Assembly (NCBI GenBank): GCA_029706075.1
Contig: JAINUG010000323.1
Span: forward strand, 558,001 to 622,000
Direction: 5' to 3'
Source: Aldrovandia affinis
Taxonomy: Eukaryota; Chordata; Actinopteri; Notacanthiformes; Halosauridae
DNA: 64,000 nt
Shown: positions 33,690-44,470 of the stretch, one piece after another
How positions within the stretch are numbered: the first letter of the stretch is position 1
Layout: each line of letters opens with the position of its first letter
Notes under the pieces: generated by a model
What the model saw: the letters and a program-made list of their open reading frames with translations, nothing else
What the model was told of the DNA's origin: nothing
Databases searched by the model: none
Position numbers and translations under genes: made by a program

Positions 33690-34845
33690 TACAACAATGA
33701 AAAATGTGTCACTCTGTCACACACCACGTGACAAACCCTGGATAGGAACAGAGCAGTCTGGAGACGGAGTAGAGTTTGTCGGTCTACAGACTGGATTTTT
33801 TTTTTTTCCTGTTTCTCCCCCCCAGACATGGGGAAGAGACAGTGGGAGTAGCAGGTTAACATATAACAAACACAAACACAAAATCTCCACCCTACTCGCA
33901 ACGAACTAAAATAACAAACTAAAATAATCATAACTTACGGGACACCGCGCCTCTTCTTCCGGAGTTCCCCTGGAACCTCCCCAGGCACACACATATCCAG
34001 TGACCTTTCAAGTGCTTCCCACCCATGCATACTGAGACACTCAAACTTTGCAGTTCGAGTTCTCTTTTCAACCCATTCATACAGAGACACTCGCCACTCC
34101 CCGCAGTGAGAGTTTTCTGGCAACCAGCCCCGAGACACTCTCCACTCTTCCAGTGAGAGTTCTCAGGGTGTTGCCCAGAAACACTCTCCACTGCTCGAGT
34201 GCAAGTTCTCTTTCAATCACACAAATAAAACTGAGGGCGAGAGGCGGACCCTCTTTCAGGGCACCCTCTCGCTCTTTCCCACACACACAAGAAGCACTCT
34301 ACTCAGTCACTTTCGACAAACGCACACAAAACTCAACAAACATCAAACATCTCACACCAAACACCAACTACCAAACATACCACAATAATCCACAACATAC
34401 GTGCACGCGCACTCACACACACATCCAGACAAAGACGCAAATTCCATACACACGCAAGACAAAGACCAACTCTCAATACACACACAGACAAAGACAAAAG
34501 ACTAACTGATTCCCCACTCTCCCCACCTGCTCTTAAATAGGTTCACTTTCTGCCTGGCTCAGGTGGGACTCGTGAGGCAATCACCCATCCATCAATCACT
34601 CACTCACATTCTCACACAGACACCCAATCAGCCAATTGACTTCCATATCAATTGACTGATTGACACCAATTAAATAAAAATTTAATCAAGGTTGGAGCAA
34701 CCTTCCGGGAGACAGTTCGCTCTCACACCCTGTGAGAGTGCCAAACCTGTCCCCGGAAAGTCTACCTGCTCCAAACGCCTCCACAACATATACAACACAG
34801 GCAACCATGCCACTCCCACGTGGCCGAGACCAACGTCCTCCACAC
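33690..34845. repeat. Unclassified insertion in the Tc1 composite
   Basis: The Tc1 sequence stops near 33690 and resumes only at its terminal repeat (about 34846). The intervening 1.15 kb begins near TGTCACACACCACGTGACAA, a motif also found at 48006. It contains a tandem hairpin repeat (34028-34215) and a CA/AC-rich stretch (34270-34500). No coding domain recognised. It could be an LTR-type or other non-autonomous element. Confidence 0.45.
34028..34215. repeat. Four-copy ~48-bp tandem repeat with hairpin units
   Basis: Four degenerate units each start with GAGACACTC (last one AAACACTC) and contain CCACT...CAGTGAGAGTT. Within a unit ACTCTCC and the later GAGAGT can pair. Confidence 0.6.
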
Positions 34846-34871
34846 TGTCCAAATACTTACGGACTGCACTG

Positions 34872-35131
34872 TATATATAAATATATATATATTAGCAAAA
34901 CTCAAATGAACTTAAAGGCAAAGTAAATGTATAATTGTAAGGTATATTTATTTCAAAAATGTAATTGCTTAGACCAGTTTGTGTACCTGTGTCTCTTGAG
35001 TTGTCATACATAACTAACTACATTAGAGATTAATTGTGATTTGTGATTGCAGATAAGTGAATAATGATTAGAGGTTAGTAAAGATTAGTGACTGGTGACT
35101 TGAGAATAAACTGTGTCCAATCCCCTCTCAG
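34872..35131. other. tlr7: Intron upstream of the tlr7 coding exon
   Basis: AT-rich. Ends in the acceptor CCAATCCCCTCTCAG at 35131. Repeated words GATTAGTG / GATTAGAGG near 35070-35095. Confidence 0.6.
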
Positions 35132-38100
35132 ATTTTGGGCTCCATGCCTCACTCTGAGGTGCTCATCGCCCTCGTCCTGTGCTGTCTTCCCTCATTGGAA
35201 GCAACTCTCTGGTACCCTAAGAGCCTGCCATGTGATGTGAAGGCGAACGGGAACACGGTCAATGTGGACTGCACCGAACGAGCGCTGGAGAATGTGCCTC
35301 TTGGTATCCCAGGCAATGCCACCAACGTCACGCTCACTATCAACCACATCCCGTTAATCAAGCTGAGCTCCTTCCAGGGGCTTGAGAGCCTCATAGAGAT
35401 TGACCTGCGCTGCAACTGCGTGCCCATCAAAATCGGCCCCAAGGACCACGTGTGCTCGAAGAGCATGGCCATTGAGAATGGGAGCTTTTTGCACCTGAGG
35501 AATCTGAAGTCGCTATACCTGGACGGGAACCAGCTCTCCAGCATCCCCAGAGGCCTACCCCCTGGGCTCACCCTGCTCAGCCTGGAGGTGAACAACATCC
35601 ACACCATCCTCAAAGAGAACCTCTCTGAACTCACCAACATAGAGGTCCTCTACTTTGGCCAAAACTGTTACTATCGCAATCCGTGCAACGTCTCATATCA
35701 TATCCAGGAAGGCGCCTTCTTCCACCTGGAAAATCTCACTTTGTTATCTCTCAAGTCCAACAACTTATCGTATGTACCCCGCAAATTGCCTGCCAGCCTC
35801 AAAGAGCTGTACCTCTATAACAACAACATTGAAAAGGTCACTGAGGAAGATTTTCAGAATCTGATTGAGCTGGAATTGCTGGATCTAAGCGGGAATTGCC
35901 CACGTTGTTACAATGCCCCTTTCCCCTGCATCCCATGTTCTGGAAATGCAGCCCTCATTATTGATGACACTGCTTTTCAGAAGCTGAAGAAATTGAAAAC
36001 GTTGCGCCTTCACAGTAATTCTCTCAGGTCAGTCCGATCAGAATGGTTTCAGTCTTTAAAAGGATTGCTGGTACTGGACCTATCGAGCAATTTTTTGGCA
36101 AGATATATAACAGAAACCACCTTCCCGAGGTATTTAACCAACCTGTTGGAGCTAGATCTTTCATTTAACTATGAGTTGCAGAGGTATCCAGCTTCACTAA
36201 ATCTCAGCCCAAGCTTCTCGCTTTTAACCTCCCTCCGTGTCCTCAGGATCAGAGGGTTTGTTTTCCAGCAGCTGACAAAGAAAGATATCAGTCCATTGCT
36301 TAACCTCACATATCTTGAAGTCATTGATCTGGGCACCAACTTCATAAAAATGACTGACCTCAGCATTCTAAATGAGCTGAAAAACTTTCACATAATAAAC
36401 CTTTCGGACAACAAAATATCGTCCCCCTCTGAAGGCGAATATCTAACTGAATCTGTGGGGCGGGAGCCTTCACTTGCCACACCCATGGCCAGTGCTGCTC
36501 AGTATTACAGTGGAGAAGAGGTTCACTATTTTAGGTATGATGAATATGCACGCAGCTGCAAGTACAAGAACAAAGAGGCTGGCTCTGTGAACCCATTCAT
36601 CAAAATGCAATGCAGTCAGTTTGGGAAAACACTGGATATCAGCAGGAACAATATATTCTATCTCGATCCTAAATTCTTAAATTTGACTGAGCTCAGATGC
36701 CTAAATCTCTCAGGAAATGCAATGAGCCAAAGTCTAAATGGTTCCGAATTCGTTTATCTGACAAATTTGCGGTATCTGGATTTCTCAGCCAATCGTCTGG
36801 ACTTGCTTTACTCCACTGCATTCAAGGAACTGAGAAGTTTGACTGTGCTAGACATCAGTCAAAATGACCATTACTTTGTATCTGAAGGTCTTACTCACAT
36901 GCTAAACTTTACAAATAACTTACCAAAACTTGAAATATTATTAATGAACTTCAATCAAATCTCCACCTCAACAAACACAGAGATGGAGAGCCATTCTCTT
37001 GAAAAATTAGAATTTAAAGGCAATCGTCTAGACATGTTGTGGAGAGATGGAGATACAAGATACATAAACTACTTTGCAAGACTACCCAGCTTGAAGGTCC
37101 TTGATATATCCAGCAACAACCTTAACTTTATCCCTCAGCAGGTGTTTCCTGGTCTTCCCAGGAATCTCTCCGAGCTCTATTTAAACGACAACCAATTTAA
37201 ATCCTTCAGTTGGGGGGAGTTGTCATATCTCTCTGAATTAGAGGTCTTGGATCTCAGTGGTAACAAGTTAAAAATGGTTCCCCAACAGCTTTCCAACTGC
37301 ACCAATTCCATAAAAAAGCTACTCTTGCACAGTAACAAAATATCAAAACTTACCCCATACTTTTTAAAAGATGCCTATAGCTTAAAATACCTAGACCTCA
37401 GCTTTAATGAAATCCAGTACATTCAGCAGTCTAGTTTCCCGGAAAATGTTGTCAACGGCCTGGATATGCTGCTCCTGCATGGCAACAAGTTCATGTGTAC
37501 CTGCAACGCGGTTTGGTTTGTCATGTGGATCAACCGTACAACAGTGAACATCCCCAAGTTGGCAACTGAGGTAAATTGTGCTGATCCCGGTGTGCAGAAA
37601 GGCCGGAGCGTGATCTTTCTGGATGTGCAGACGTGCCAGCACAGCTCCCTCTCCATCATTCTCTGTGTCCTCCTGACTTCGCTGGTCCTCGGATTCATCA
37701 CTCTCTCCATCTCCACCCACCTCTTCCTCTGGGACATGTGGTACACCTACCACTTCTGCCTGGCCAAGCTCAAGGGCTACAGCCACCTGTCCTCTCAAGC
37801 CACCATCTACGACGCCTTCATAGTTTACGACAAAAAGGACCAGGCCGTGTCCGACTGGGTGCTGCAGGAGCTCCAGGTCCATCTGGAGGAGCAAGGCGAT
37901 CCTCCCCTTCAGCTGTGCCTGGAGGAGCGGGACTGGATCCCGGGTTGCCCGCTGATTGACAACCTCTGCGAGAGCATCCAGCAGAGCAAGAAGACTGTGT
38001 TCATCCTCACCAACAAGTACATCCGGAGCGGGAACTTCAAGACAGCGTTTTACCTTGCCCACCAGCGCCTCATGGACGAAAAGGCCGACGTCATTCTCCT

Positions 38101-38287
38101 GATCTTTCTGGAGACGTTTCCTCGACACTCCAAGTACCTCAGACTCAGGAAGAGGCTATACAGGAGGTCTTTGTTGGAATGGCCATCAAATCCCCAAGCA
38201 CAGCCCTACTTCTGGCACTGCCTCAGGAGTGCCATGTTAACAGAAGGTCACAGACAATACAACAAACTCTTCCAAGAGACTCTTTAG
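35132..38287 (+). CDS. tlr7: Toll-like receptor 7, main coding exon
   Basis: Endosomal innate receptor for guanosine and single-stranded RNA, signalling through MyD88. The exon starts after the acceptor at 35131. The frame is open from ATT (phase 0), the first internal ATG is 35144, and the stop TAG is 38285-38287. From 35144 it encodes 1047 residues, close to human TLR7 (1049). Numbered from that Met: signal peptide about 1-19; CX-rich LRR N-terminal region; about 26 leucine-rich repeats with the TLR7-type CNCVP and NCPRCYNAPFPC inserts; Z-loop about 430-489 ending in CSQFGKTLDIS; LRR C-cap CTCNAVW; transmembrane segment about 835-858; TIR domain about 885-1030 with YDAFIVYD box 1 and BB loop RDWIPG. 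The Asp in VLDIS (residue 570), equivalent to the small-ligand contact of mammalian TLR7, is kept. The true start Met may lie in an upstream exon. No frameshift or stop. Confidence 0.97.
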   Translation: MLGSMPHSEVLIALVLCCLPSLEATLWYPKSLPCDVKANGNTVNVDCTERALENVPLGIPGNATNVTLTINHIPLIKLSSFQGLESLIEIDLRCNCVPIKIGPKDHVCSKSMAIENGSFLHLRNLKSLYLDGNQLSSIPRGLPPGLTLLSLEVNNIHTILKENLSELTNIEVLYFGQNCYYRNPCNVSYHIQEGAFFHLENLTLLSLKSNNLSYVPRKLPASLKELYLYNNNIEKVTEEDFQNLIELELLDLSGNCPRCYNAPFPCIPCSGNAALIIDDTAFQKLKKLKTLRLHSNSLRSVRSEWFQSLKGLLVLDLSSNFLARYITETTFPRYLTNLLELDLSFNYELQRYPASLNLSPSFSLLTSLRVLRIRGFVFQQLTKKDISPLLNLTYLEVIDLGTNFIKMTDLSILNELKNFHIINLSDNKISSPSEGEYLTESVGREPSLATPMASAAQYYSGEEVHYFRYDEYARSCKYKNKEAGSVNPFIKMQCSQFGKTLDISRNNIFYLDPKFLNLTELRCLNLSGNAMSQSLNGSEFVYLTNLRYLDFSANRLDLLYSTAFKELRSLTVLDISQNDHYFVSEGLTHMLNFTNNLPKLEILLMNFNQISTSTNTEMESHSLEKLEFKGNRLDMLWRDGDTRYINYFARLPSLKVLDISSNNLNFIPQQVFPGLPRNLSELYLNDNQFKSFSWGELSYLSELEVLDLSGNKLKMVPQQLSNCTNSIKKLLLHSNKISKLTPYFLKDAYSLKYLDLSFNEIQYIQQSSFPENVVNGLDMLLLHGNKFMCTCNAVWFVMWINRTTVNIPKLATEVNCADPGVQKGRSVIFLDVQTCQHSSLSIILCVLLTSLVLGFITLSISTHLFLWDMWYTYHFCLAKLKGYSHLSSQATIYDAFIVYDKKDQAVSDWVLQELQVHLEEQGDPPLQLCLEERDWIPGCPLIDNLCESIQQSKKTVFILTNKYIRSGNFKTAFYLAHQRLMDEKADVILLIFLETFPRHSKYLRLRKRLYRRSLLEWPSNPQAQPYFWHCLRSAMLTEGHRQYNKLFQETL

Positions 38288-39290
38288 TTCCACATCCAGT
38301 GAAACCTGTTTCCTAATTTTCGCTATATGCCACTGTAATATACCTTATAGGATGTATCTTGTGAATTGCTTATTTTCCAGAATTCATCTGTGAATTGTTG
38401 AGAACTGCAGTTACATAATGGACAGATACGTTTTCAGCCTAAAACCTCTGGTAAATGTAAGGAAAGAAACTGATTTGAAATGAATTACACATTGTGAGTG
38501 GATATATTTATGTTTTTTCTAAATCCTGTATACATTTTATTCTGTGTTTAATTTCTTTTCTGAATGTTCATAATTGTATGTCAAAAAAAAGTTCCTCAAT
38601 CAGAGAAAATGATTTTACCTTATTCTGGCGAGTGTTCATTAGTCAGACGGGTCACAAAAGCATCAAATTAATTCCTGGTTTTAGAGCTCATGTTGGGCAT
38701 TAAAATTATTATAGGGATTGGCACTTTACAAACCAACAACGACAACAACAAAAAATCTGATTGGGGAAACCAATATGGTAATCCCCGCCCCCCTTGCGCA
38801 CACACACACACTTCAAAGTAATCAAAGTATAGCATAATCATGTGTATTTATTTTACTTTTTTCTTGAATAATGCACATCTCCTTATTTGAAGGCCAGACT
38901 TCTTCAGCAGCCACCATTACTTGTCTCATTACAGGTGGACTTGGAAGTCCCATGAATAAACTGATCAGGTATTGTGTATAAACTTAATTTAAAAAGTGGC
39001 AGCAAATATTGGTCTGTGTGTGACATTTGAAGTTCTATGATGAATGGGTAGGAATTTTTTCCAGATGATAAACATAAAACATATAATGCTAAATAAACTG
39101 GTAAAAAACACAAAATAAACTGGTTAATAATAAAAACACCCAAGTCTAACAAACATACATTTTGGGATTTACAATTTCACCTGGATAAAGAAGATAAAAA
39201 ACAGACTGTCCAGGTGAAAAACAGACACACGTCAACCCTTATTATCAGGCAGTCTTGTGTAAAAAGGGTGGTCAACAAACTCTATCTCCA
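38288..39290 (+). other. tlr7 3' UTR and flank
   Basis: AT-rich. Candidate polyadenylation signals are ATTAAA (38699) and AATAAA (38955, 39091). I cannot choose between them. No repeat recognised. Confidence 0.4.
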
Positions 39291-40230
39291 GTTTAACCCT
39301 TTATTGTCTGGGATAGCATGAGTTTCTAGGGTACAACATTTAGACTTGACTGAGTCGGTTGGGCTTAAGTTGGCTAGGGTTTCTCGAATGACTACTGCAT
39401 GAGCACACTTCACAGGGTACACCAAAGGCTACCAGTTATCTTTGGTATCAGATGCACCTCTTCTGCTTGGCACCAGCACTCCTGTAGAACACTGTGTGAC
39501 CTGTAGTAGTGATAGGAGAATGGGGTATCATGACACAAAAAATGGGAGGAGCTACAATTAGCTATCACTCACTGACTTGTTTGAACCAATCAAAAGTTTT
39601 TTTTGTCTTTACAACTACTCACAATGATTGCTTAAAATCAGTGAGTTCCTGGTAGCTTATTGTCACAGTGTGATAAGGCTTGTTTGGTCCATGATTTTAA
39701 TGTGTATCTTTATTGAAATTTCTCCCTCATCACATCATGTGTTTCACGCATGGCTTTTGCCCAGCACGGACCTAATTAATAGTAACACCAATATTTGATT
39801 TAGTCTGTTTACTTTGACTGAGAAAAGTGTGCGTGCGTGCGTGCACACTCACGTGTTTGCCTCCCTCCAATTGTAATATGTGGGGCTGGCATTAACAGTA
39901 TAGTTTAAAATCCAAACTTTAGAGGATGGGGCGAAAGAGGCTGGACTTGAACGTGCCTGAGGAAGTGTCGACAAGCAATACAGTGGAAGTCCATAGTCCA
40001 AGTCCAAACTGCGGCGGGAGAATTCGCATCTGACCTGTTGGCAGTGTCAGAGATGTATTGTCAGTGAAACGGCAAGATTGTTTTCACCCTTTCAAAGCTA
40101 AGTATCTCCATGCTAGTCGTACCCACAGTAAACCCTGATTTGCAGCCTCTTATTTGAGAGAGATTCATTGTTTGCTGGTCAAATTAACTTAATGTTAATT
40201 AAAACAAACTGTAGAAGTCAATAAGCCAGT
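39291..40230. other. Intergenic between tlr7 and tlr8
   Basis: Contains TTAACCCTTTATTG at 39295, resembling a piggyBac end, but no partner or transposase was found. A GTGCGTGC run is near 39828. Otherwise nothing. Confidence 0.35.
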
Positions 40231-42000
40231 AGCTATTTTTGCACCTGGCCATCGCTGCTATCTCGCTTGACCATCTTTTTTGTGTTTGTTGCTATTAGTG
40301 ACATTTGTTTTATTGTTTACTTTGTGCACACTGCTATTACTGCTAGTATTCCATCCCAGTCCTTCTGCATACTGCAGCCGCCGGCATTGTTGATCCCGCT
40401 TTTTTGCACACCACTTGCCGCAACTGCCATTCTGATCTTGCCACTGTTAGGGATCCATTTTTGATACTGCATATTTTAACTGCTGTTAGCAATATCTGTC
40501 TTTTTATCCTGTCATTTTCTGCTACTATATTGGACTGGGCTGGGATTGGGCTGTTAGCAACAACTCTTTGATGCTGTGCTTGTACTCATAGCGGTTAGTA
40601 GTTTTGATCTTGTCTCTTGCACTTTGTTGCTAGTGACATCTGATGTTGTGACACGTTTTATTTTTACACTGGCATTGCTGCCAGCCTTTTGACCTGAGTT
40701 CTTCCGCTTTGCTGTTGCACTTTTTCATGTCTGATTCTTATCTTGTAATTGCTGCTAGTACATTAGATTTGGGGCCATATGTACAAAGATTCTAAGAGTA
40801 GGAGTGCTGATATAGGATCAGGTTTCCCCTGGCCATATCCTAACAATAATCATTATGAGCTAAAATGCTAAACTGATCCTAGATCAGCACTCTTACTCTT
40901 AAGGCGCATTTCCACCGCAGGAACTTTTCCCAGGAACTTGGGACCTTTATGGTAATTTATGGTTTTTAGAAACGCGACCGAATTAAATTAAATCTAAAAA
41001 TGAATCTAAAAATGTATTTTGTGAAATCTTCGAATAAAGATTTAGTGAAATATAGGCAATTTTTGGTGGGCCCTGATCTTTAATATTTACTAGCGTCATG
41101 TCATGTTGTACTTATATTGCCGTTGCTGCTAACATGTTTATCTGGTCTTTTTGCACTCTGTTAGTGATCCAATTTTGATGCTGTCTCCAACTCGGTCTTC
41201 CCTGCTACCAAATGCTGTGCCACTGGAAGCTGTGTTTTTTAACTGCTACACTGCCATTGCTGCTAACATGTTGACCATGGCTCTTTTACTTTGCTATTTG
41301 TGCCATATTTTTCTGGCTTATTTTTATCCTGCCACTGCGGGTAGTTGTTTTATCTTATTTTTGTGTGTGTCTGTTGGTAGTGACACTTCCTTATTACTGC
41401 TACCAGTTTGACCTGGTCTGACTGTACACTGACTAATTTTAATGTAGACTTTTTACCCTGTCATTGCTGCTAGTATTTTTGTATGAATTTTTTCATGACA
41501 CTTGATGCTGTACTGTAATTTTTTATTTTATTTTTATTTTTTATAAGTATTATCACTGCCATTGTTGCTAAGGTTTGGTCCGGTCTTTTGTACTTTTGCT
41601 GGGAGACATTGTGACCTTGAATTTTTTACCCTTTGTAATTGCTGTTCATACTCCTGAGCTTGCTACGTTTGCCTGTGGCCCTTTTTGATCTTGTGTTTTC
41701 TCATGTAACTGATGTATTTTTGCCTGGCCCTGCTGTTGTAAAGAACGTTCATTTTGTATAGCTGCACCCCGTTAGTGGAATCAGCATTAGTCATGGCCCT
41801 GTCTTGTACAATCTATCATCAATGCTAGTAAGATTGATTTTAAGATTGATTTTCTGTTACACTGCTTTTTCCAACAGTATTGTCTTTGACCCGGTATCTG
41901 GTTGTTGCCATCGGTGACTGTATTTTTTCTGTATCTCTTTCCTCTGTTAGCACCACCAGTTGCCCTGAGAGCCCTGTGCGATTGATGCCTTGCAGCTTTT
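40230..42000 (+). repeat. Degenerate long-unit tandem repeat (~150 bp units)
   Basis: Recurring ordered words: (C/T)CATTGCTGCTA(G/A), then GACC/TGGTCTTTTTGCACT, TTGTTGCTAGTGACAT, TTTGATGCTGT and TTTTTAYCCTG. At least seven imperfect rounds are visible (for example around 40260, 40390, 40560, 41110, 41240, 41390, 41540). It is pyrimidine-rich on this strand and non-coding. It is interrupted at 40770-41090 by a foldback element and another short repeat. Confidence 0.6.
40792..40902. mobile_element. Small foldback MITE
   Basis: The left arm CTAAGAGTAGGAGTGCTGAT (40792 on) is mirrored by GATCAGCACTCTTACTCTTA (to 40901), continuing inward with TAGGATCAG / CTGATCCTA. No coding capacity. Target duplication not obvious. 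Confidence 0.65.
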
Positions 42001-42254
42001 AACTTTTTTTCCAGTGGTAGTTTTAAAACCTTATAAACTATACAATAAACTTGTGTTACCCATGTGCTGCCTGTCTCCTGTGTGGTGGGTTGGTCCTCTG
42101 CTCCCCTCCAGTACTGAACCCAATTAAAATTGTCTACAAGATATGTGTGGTTTGAAATAACCTATTTTATATGTATTATTCCATAGCACATTACTCTAGA
42201 AGGGAAGGCAAAGAATAAATGAAAAATTGAAAAATTGACCAAAGGGAATTCATG

Positions 42255-42750
42255 TTCAACATAACTGCCAAAATAAAGGAAACACTTAAGTAAATTAAGG
42301 GTTCTGGCAGCTCTGTTATGGTGTGAGGTGCATTTTCCTGCCATGATTTAGGTCCACTCAAGCCCTTTGAGGGCAAGATAAAAGGCAATAAATGCAAAGC
42401 CATTCTGAGTGATCACCTTCATCCTATGGTGAAGCATTTCTATCCTGATTAAAGTGGTCTCTTTCAGGATGACAATGCCCACATTCACAGGGCACAAGTG
42501 GCTACTGAATGTTTTGACAAGCAAGAAAGCTATGTAAACCATATAAAATGGCCATCTCAGTCACCACACTTCAACCCAATTGAACACTTATGGGAGATTC
42601 TGGAGCACCTGGATTCTGGAGATTTTTCCACCTCTACCAACAAGACACCAAATTATGGAATTTCTCTTGGAAGAATGGTGTTGCATCACTCCAATAGAGT
42701 TCCAGACACTTGTAGCCTACCTGGGCCAGTCTTCCATTATACCCATACAG
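42255..42750 (+). mobile_element. Tc1-like remnant (family T2)
   Basis: The left end ACTGCCAAAATAAAGGAAAC matches the element at 50259. The + strand still encodes the transposase catalytic end: FQDDNAHIHRAQ, then WPSQSPHFNPIEHLWEIL. The N-terminal part is missing and the right terminal repeat is not seen. Confidence 0.7.
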
Positions 42751-44220
42751 TACAAACTGTACATACTATGTCTGAACTTGATATGGACAAGATGCGATGT
42801 TTCTGACTCCAATAGTTAATATCGCTGTGCCTCACAAGACACATGATGGTAGCTTGACTCAAAGGGTCCAAACTCTATATTACTGTCGTTCTGACATTAC
42901 ATCTTTGGCCTCTAGCAGATGTGATCGAGACAGGGTAGCATGTTATATATGCATGCTTTCCACACACTGGAAAGCATGCATGCAGTGCACACTGTTCCGA
43001 TATGTTCACTAGTTGAACAGAGAAACACAAAAGTTCAATTACAGCTTCTGCCGCACAAAAGTTTTTGTGTGCATGTGGATGTCGGTGTTGATTCTTCCTT
43101 TACCTGGTGTGAGATTACACGAGTACACATGACATTTAATTGTGACATTTAATCAGATTTTTAATTGCATGTTTAGTGTCACGGTATGCATACATTGATG
43201 TTGAATACAGACTAAGCCCTGCATATTGTTCATACATGCTGTGATACAATTGACTAGAAAAGTCAAGCACAGTCCCTAACCATACTTTCCAATGTATATA
43301 GTATGTGACTAATTGTTTTATCTGGTCCCATTCTTCTAACAGAGATCTAGTAAAAGCTCCACACAGTTTTAGCTCAAGAAGAGAGGGCTGACTCATTGGC
43401 TTAGCAACTTGTCAGTGTACCTTCTTGGTGGAGGTGCTCCATAAAAACAGGAATATCAGTGTACCATTCTGATTAAAATGAGAAATTGAAATGAAAAATG
43501 TAAAATGTAAATTATTTTAATTATTTTCCTTCAATAAAGTGCTTTTTACCTCCAAGTGAGCATTTGCGACCATCTTTTGTTATCAAATATATGTTTCTTT
43601 TATTTTCCATGTCTGCACTTGATGGCAAGTTGGCATGAAACTTTTCTTTTTCCTTCAAGAAGAATTGAAACATGAATTACATGATCAGGCAGAGACAGTT
43701 TTGTTGCCTTTATGACTGCTGAGAAATAGGACCAGTATTCCATGTACACAATTTTAACAAGATCATGTGCATTGCATATTTCAGCATACTAAATTTTGAT
43801 TACTTAGACATAAATGGAAATCCTGTTTAGTCTGAGTGGTATACCATGTGATTTCAGTCCAACTGAAAGCAGACCAAATCTTTCACTCTGGCTTGCATCT
43901 GTCTTTTGGCTTTCGCAGAGATTAGAAACCAAGGCCTTCTTCAAAGAGCATTAATTATAAACCCAGGACACAAAAAACATAACTTGTTCCCTGAGAAAAA
44001 CGGGAAGTGAATCAGCAACTTCCCCAAATACAACTAGTGAAAATACATACCGAAAGTGGACAAAGTGAGACAGTAACACACCAGTTCACTGTCCACTCCA
44101 CTCCACTCCACCACAATAACACAACTCTGACTGCACAGGGGCTGAGTATGGTTTGTATGTTACTCTCACATGCAGCTGATTAGATGCGGAAGGCCTTCAT
44201 AACACTAATTCACGAATTGG
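42751..44220. other. Intergenic / upstream of tlr8
   Basis: Unique-looking sequence. Contains a 13-bp-stem hairpin at 42949-42981 and a short ACTCC run near 44097-44112. No exon recognised. Confidence 0.4.
42949..42981. other. Perfect hairpin
   Basis: Arms TGCATGCTTTCC and GGAAAGCATGCA pair fully around a 7-base loop ACACACT, with one more A-T pair outside. Function unknown. Confidence 0.7.
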
Positions 44221-44224
44221 GGCA

Positions 44225-44412
44225 AGCAGAGGAAGATACAGTATTATGAACACAGCCTATAGAAGAAGTAGCTCTCAGCAGGTAGACAACTTCCTGTTTC
44301 TAAATAACAGGCTCTGAGAACCACAGACAACATTGTAAGGAGGTCTCTATTTTGATGCGCTGGCCACAGTCTCTGGGGACGAAAAAAAGAAAATTTGAAC
44401 AACAATATCATG
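44225..44412 (+). promoter_or_regulatory. tlr8: Candidate tlr8 promoter and start exon
   Basis: Ends in ATATCATG at 44410-44412 directly followed by the donor GTAAGC, with A at -3. If spliced to the phase-0 tlr8 exon at 50652, the protein begins MAPALCWWNLPILCLLL, a good signal peptide, and totals 1039 residues (human TLR8 has 1041). Upstream are ETS/PU.1-like AGAGGAAG (44228-44235), ACTTCCTGTTTC (44289-44300) and RUNX-like AACCACAG (44319-44326), motifs common in myeloid promoters. An out-of-frame upstream ATG lies at 44355. No transcript evidence is available to me. Confidence 0.42.
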
Positions 44413-44470
44413 GTAAGCTTGCAATATTTTTGTACATTATTACTAAGTGGTAATAAAAAAGAATGATGAG

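Larger units (their letters stand above)
28581..34871 (-). mobile_element. Composite Tc1-like element with nested insertions
   Basis: The outer ends are CAGTGCAGTCTAAGTATTTG (28581) and the inverse ...CAAATACTTACGGACTGCACTG (34871), each next to TA (28579-28580, 34872-34873). The - strand transposase is at 33023-33445 with WTDDTK and QKDNDPKHT. Its third catalytic region, near 32970, reads DWTS-stop-SPDLNSIEH, so the frame is broken. Nested inside are a hAT copy (28752-32336) that itself holds a Ty3 fragment, a SINE with 16-bp target duplication (32549-32893), and an unclassified repeat (about 33690-34845). Removing these would leave a Tc1 of roughly 1.2 kb. It sits between prps2 and tlr7. 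Confidence 0.85.

Noticed and set aside
37391..38128. Long open frame on the - strand
   Set aside because: It lies fully inside the conserved TIR-coding end of tlr7 and has no domain of its own. It is a shadow of the GC-rich coding strand.
39295..39310. TTAACCCTTT as a piggyBac end
   Set aside because: No inverse end, no transposase and no second TTAA at a sensible place.
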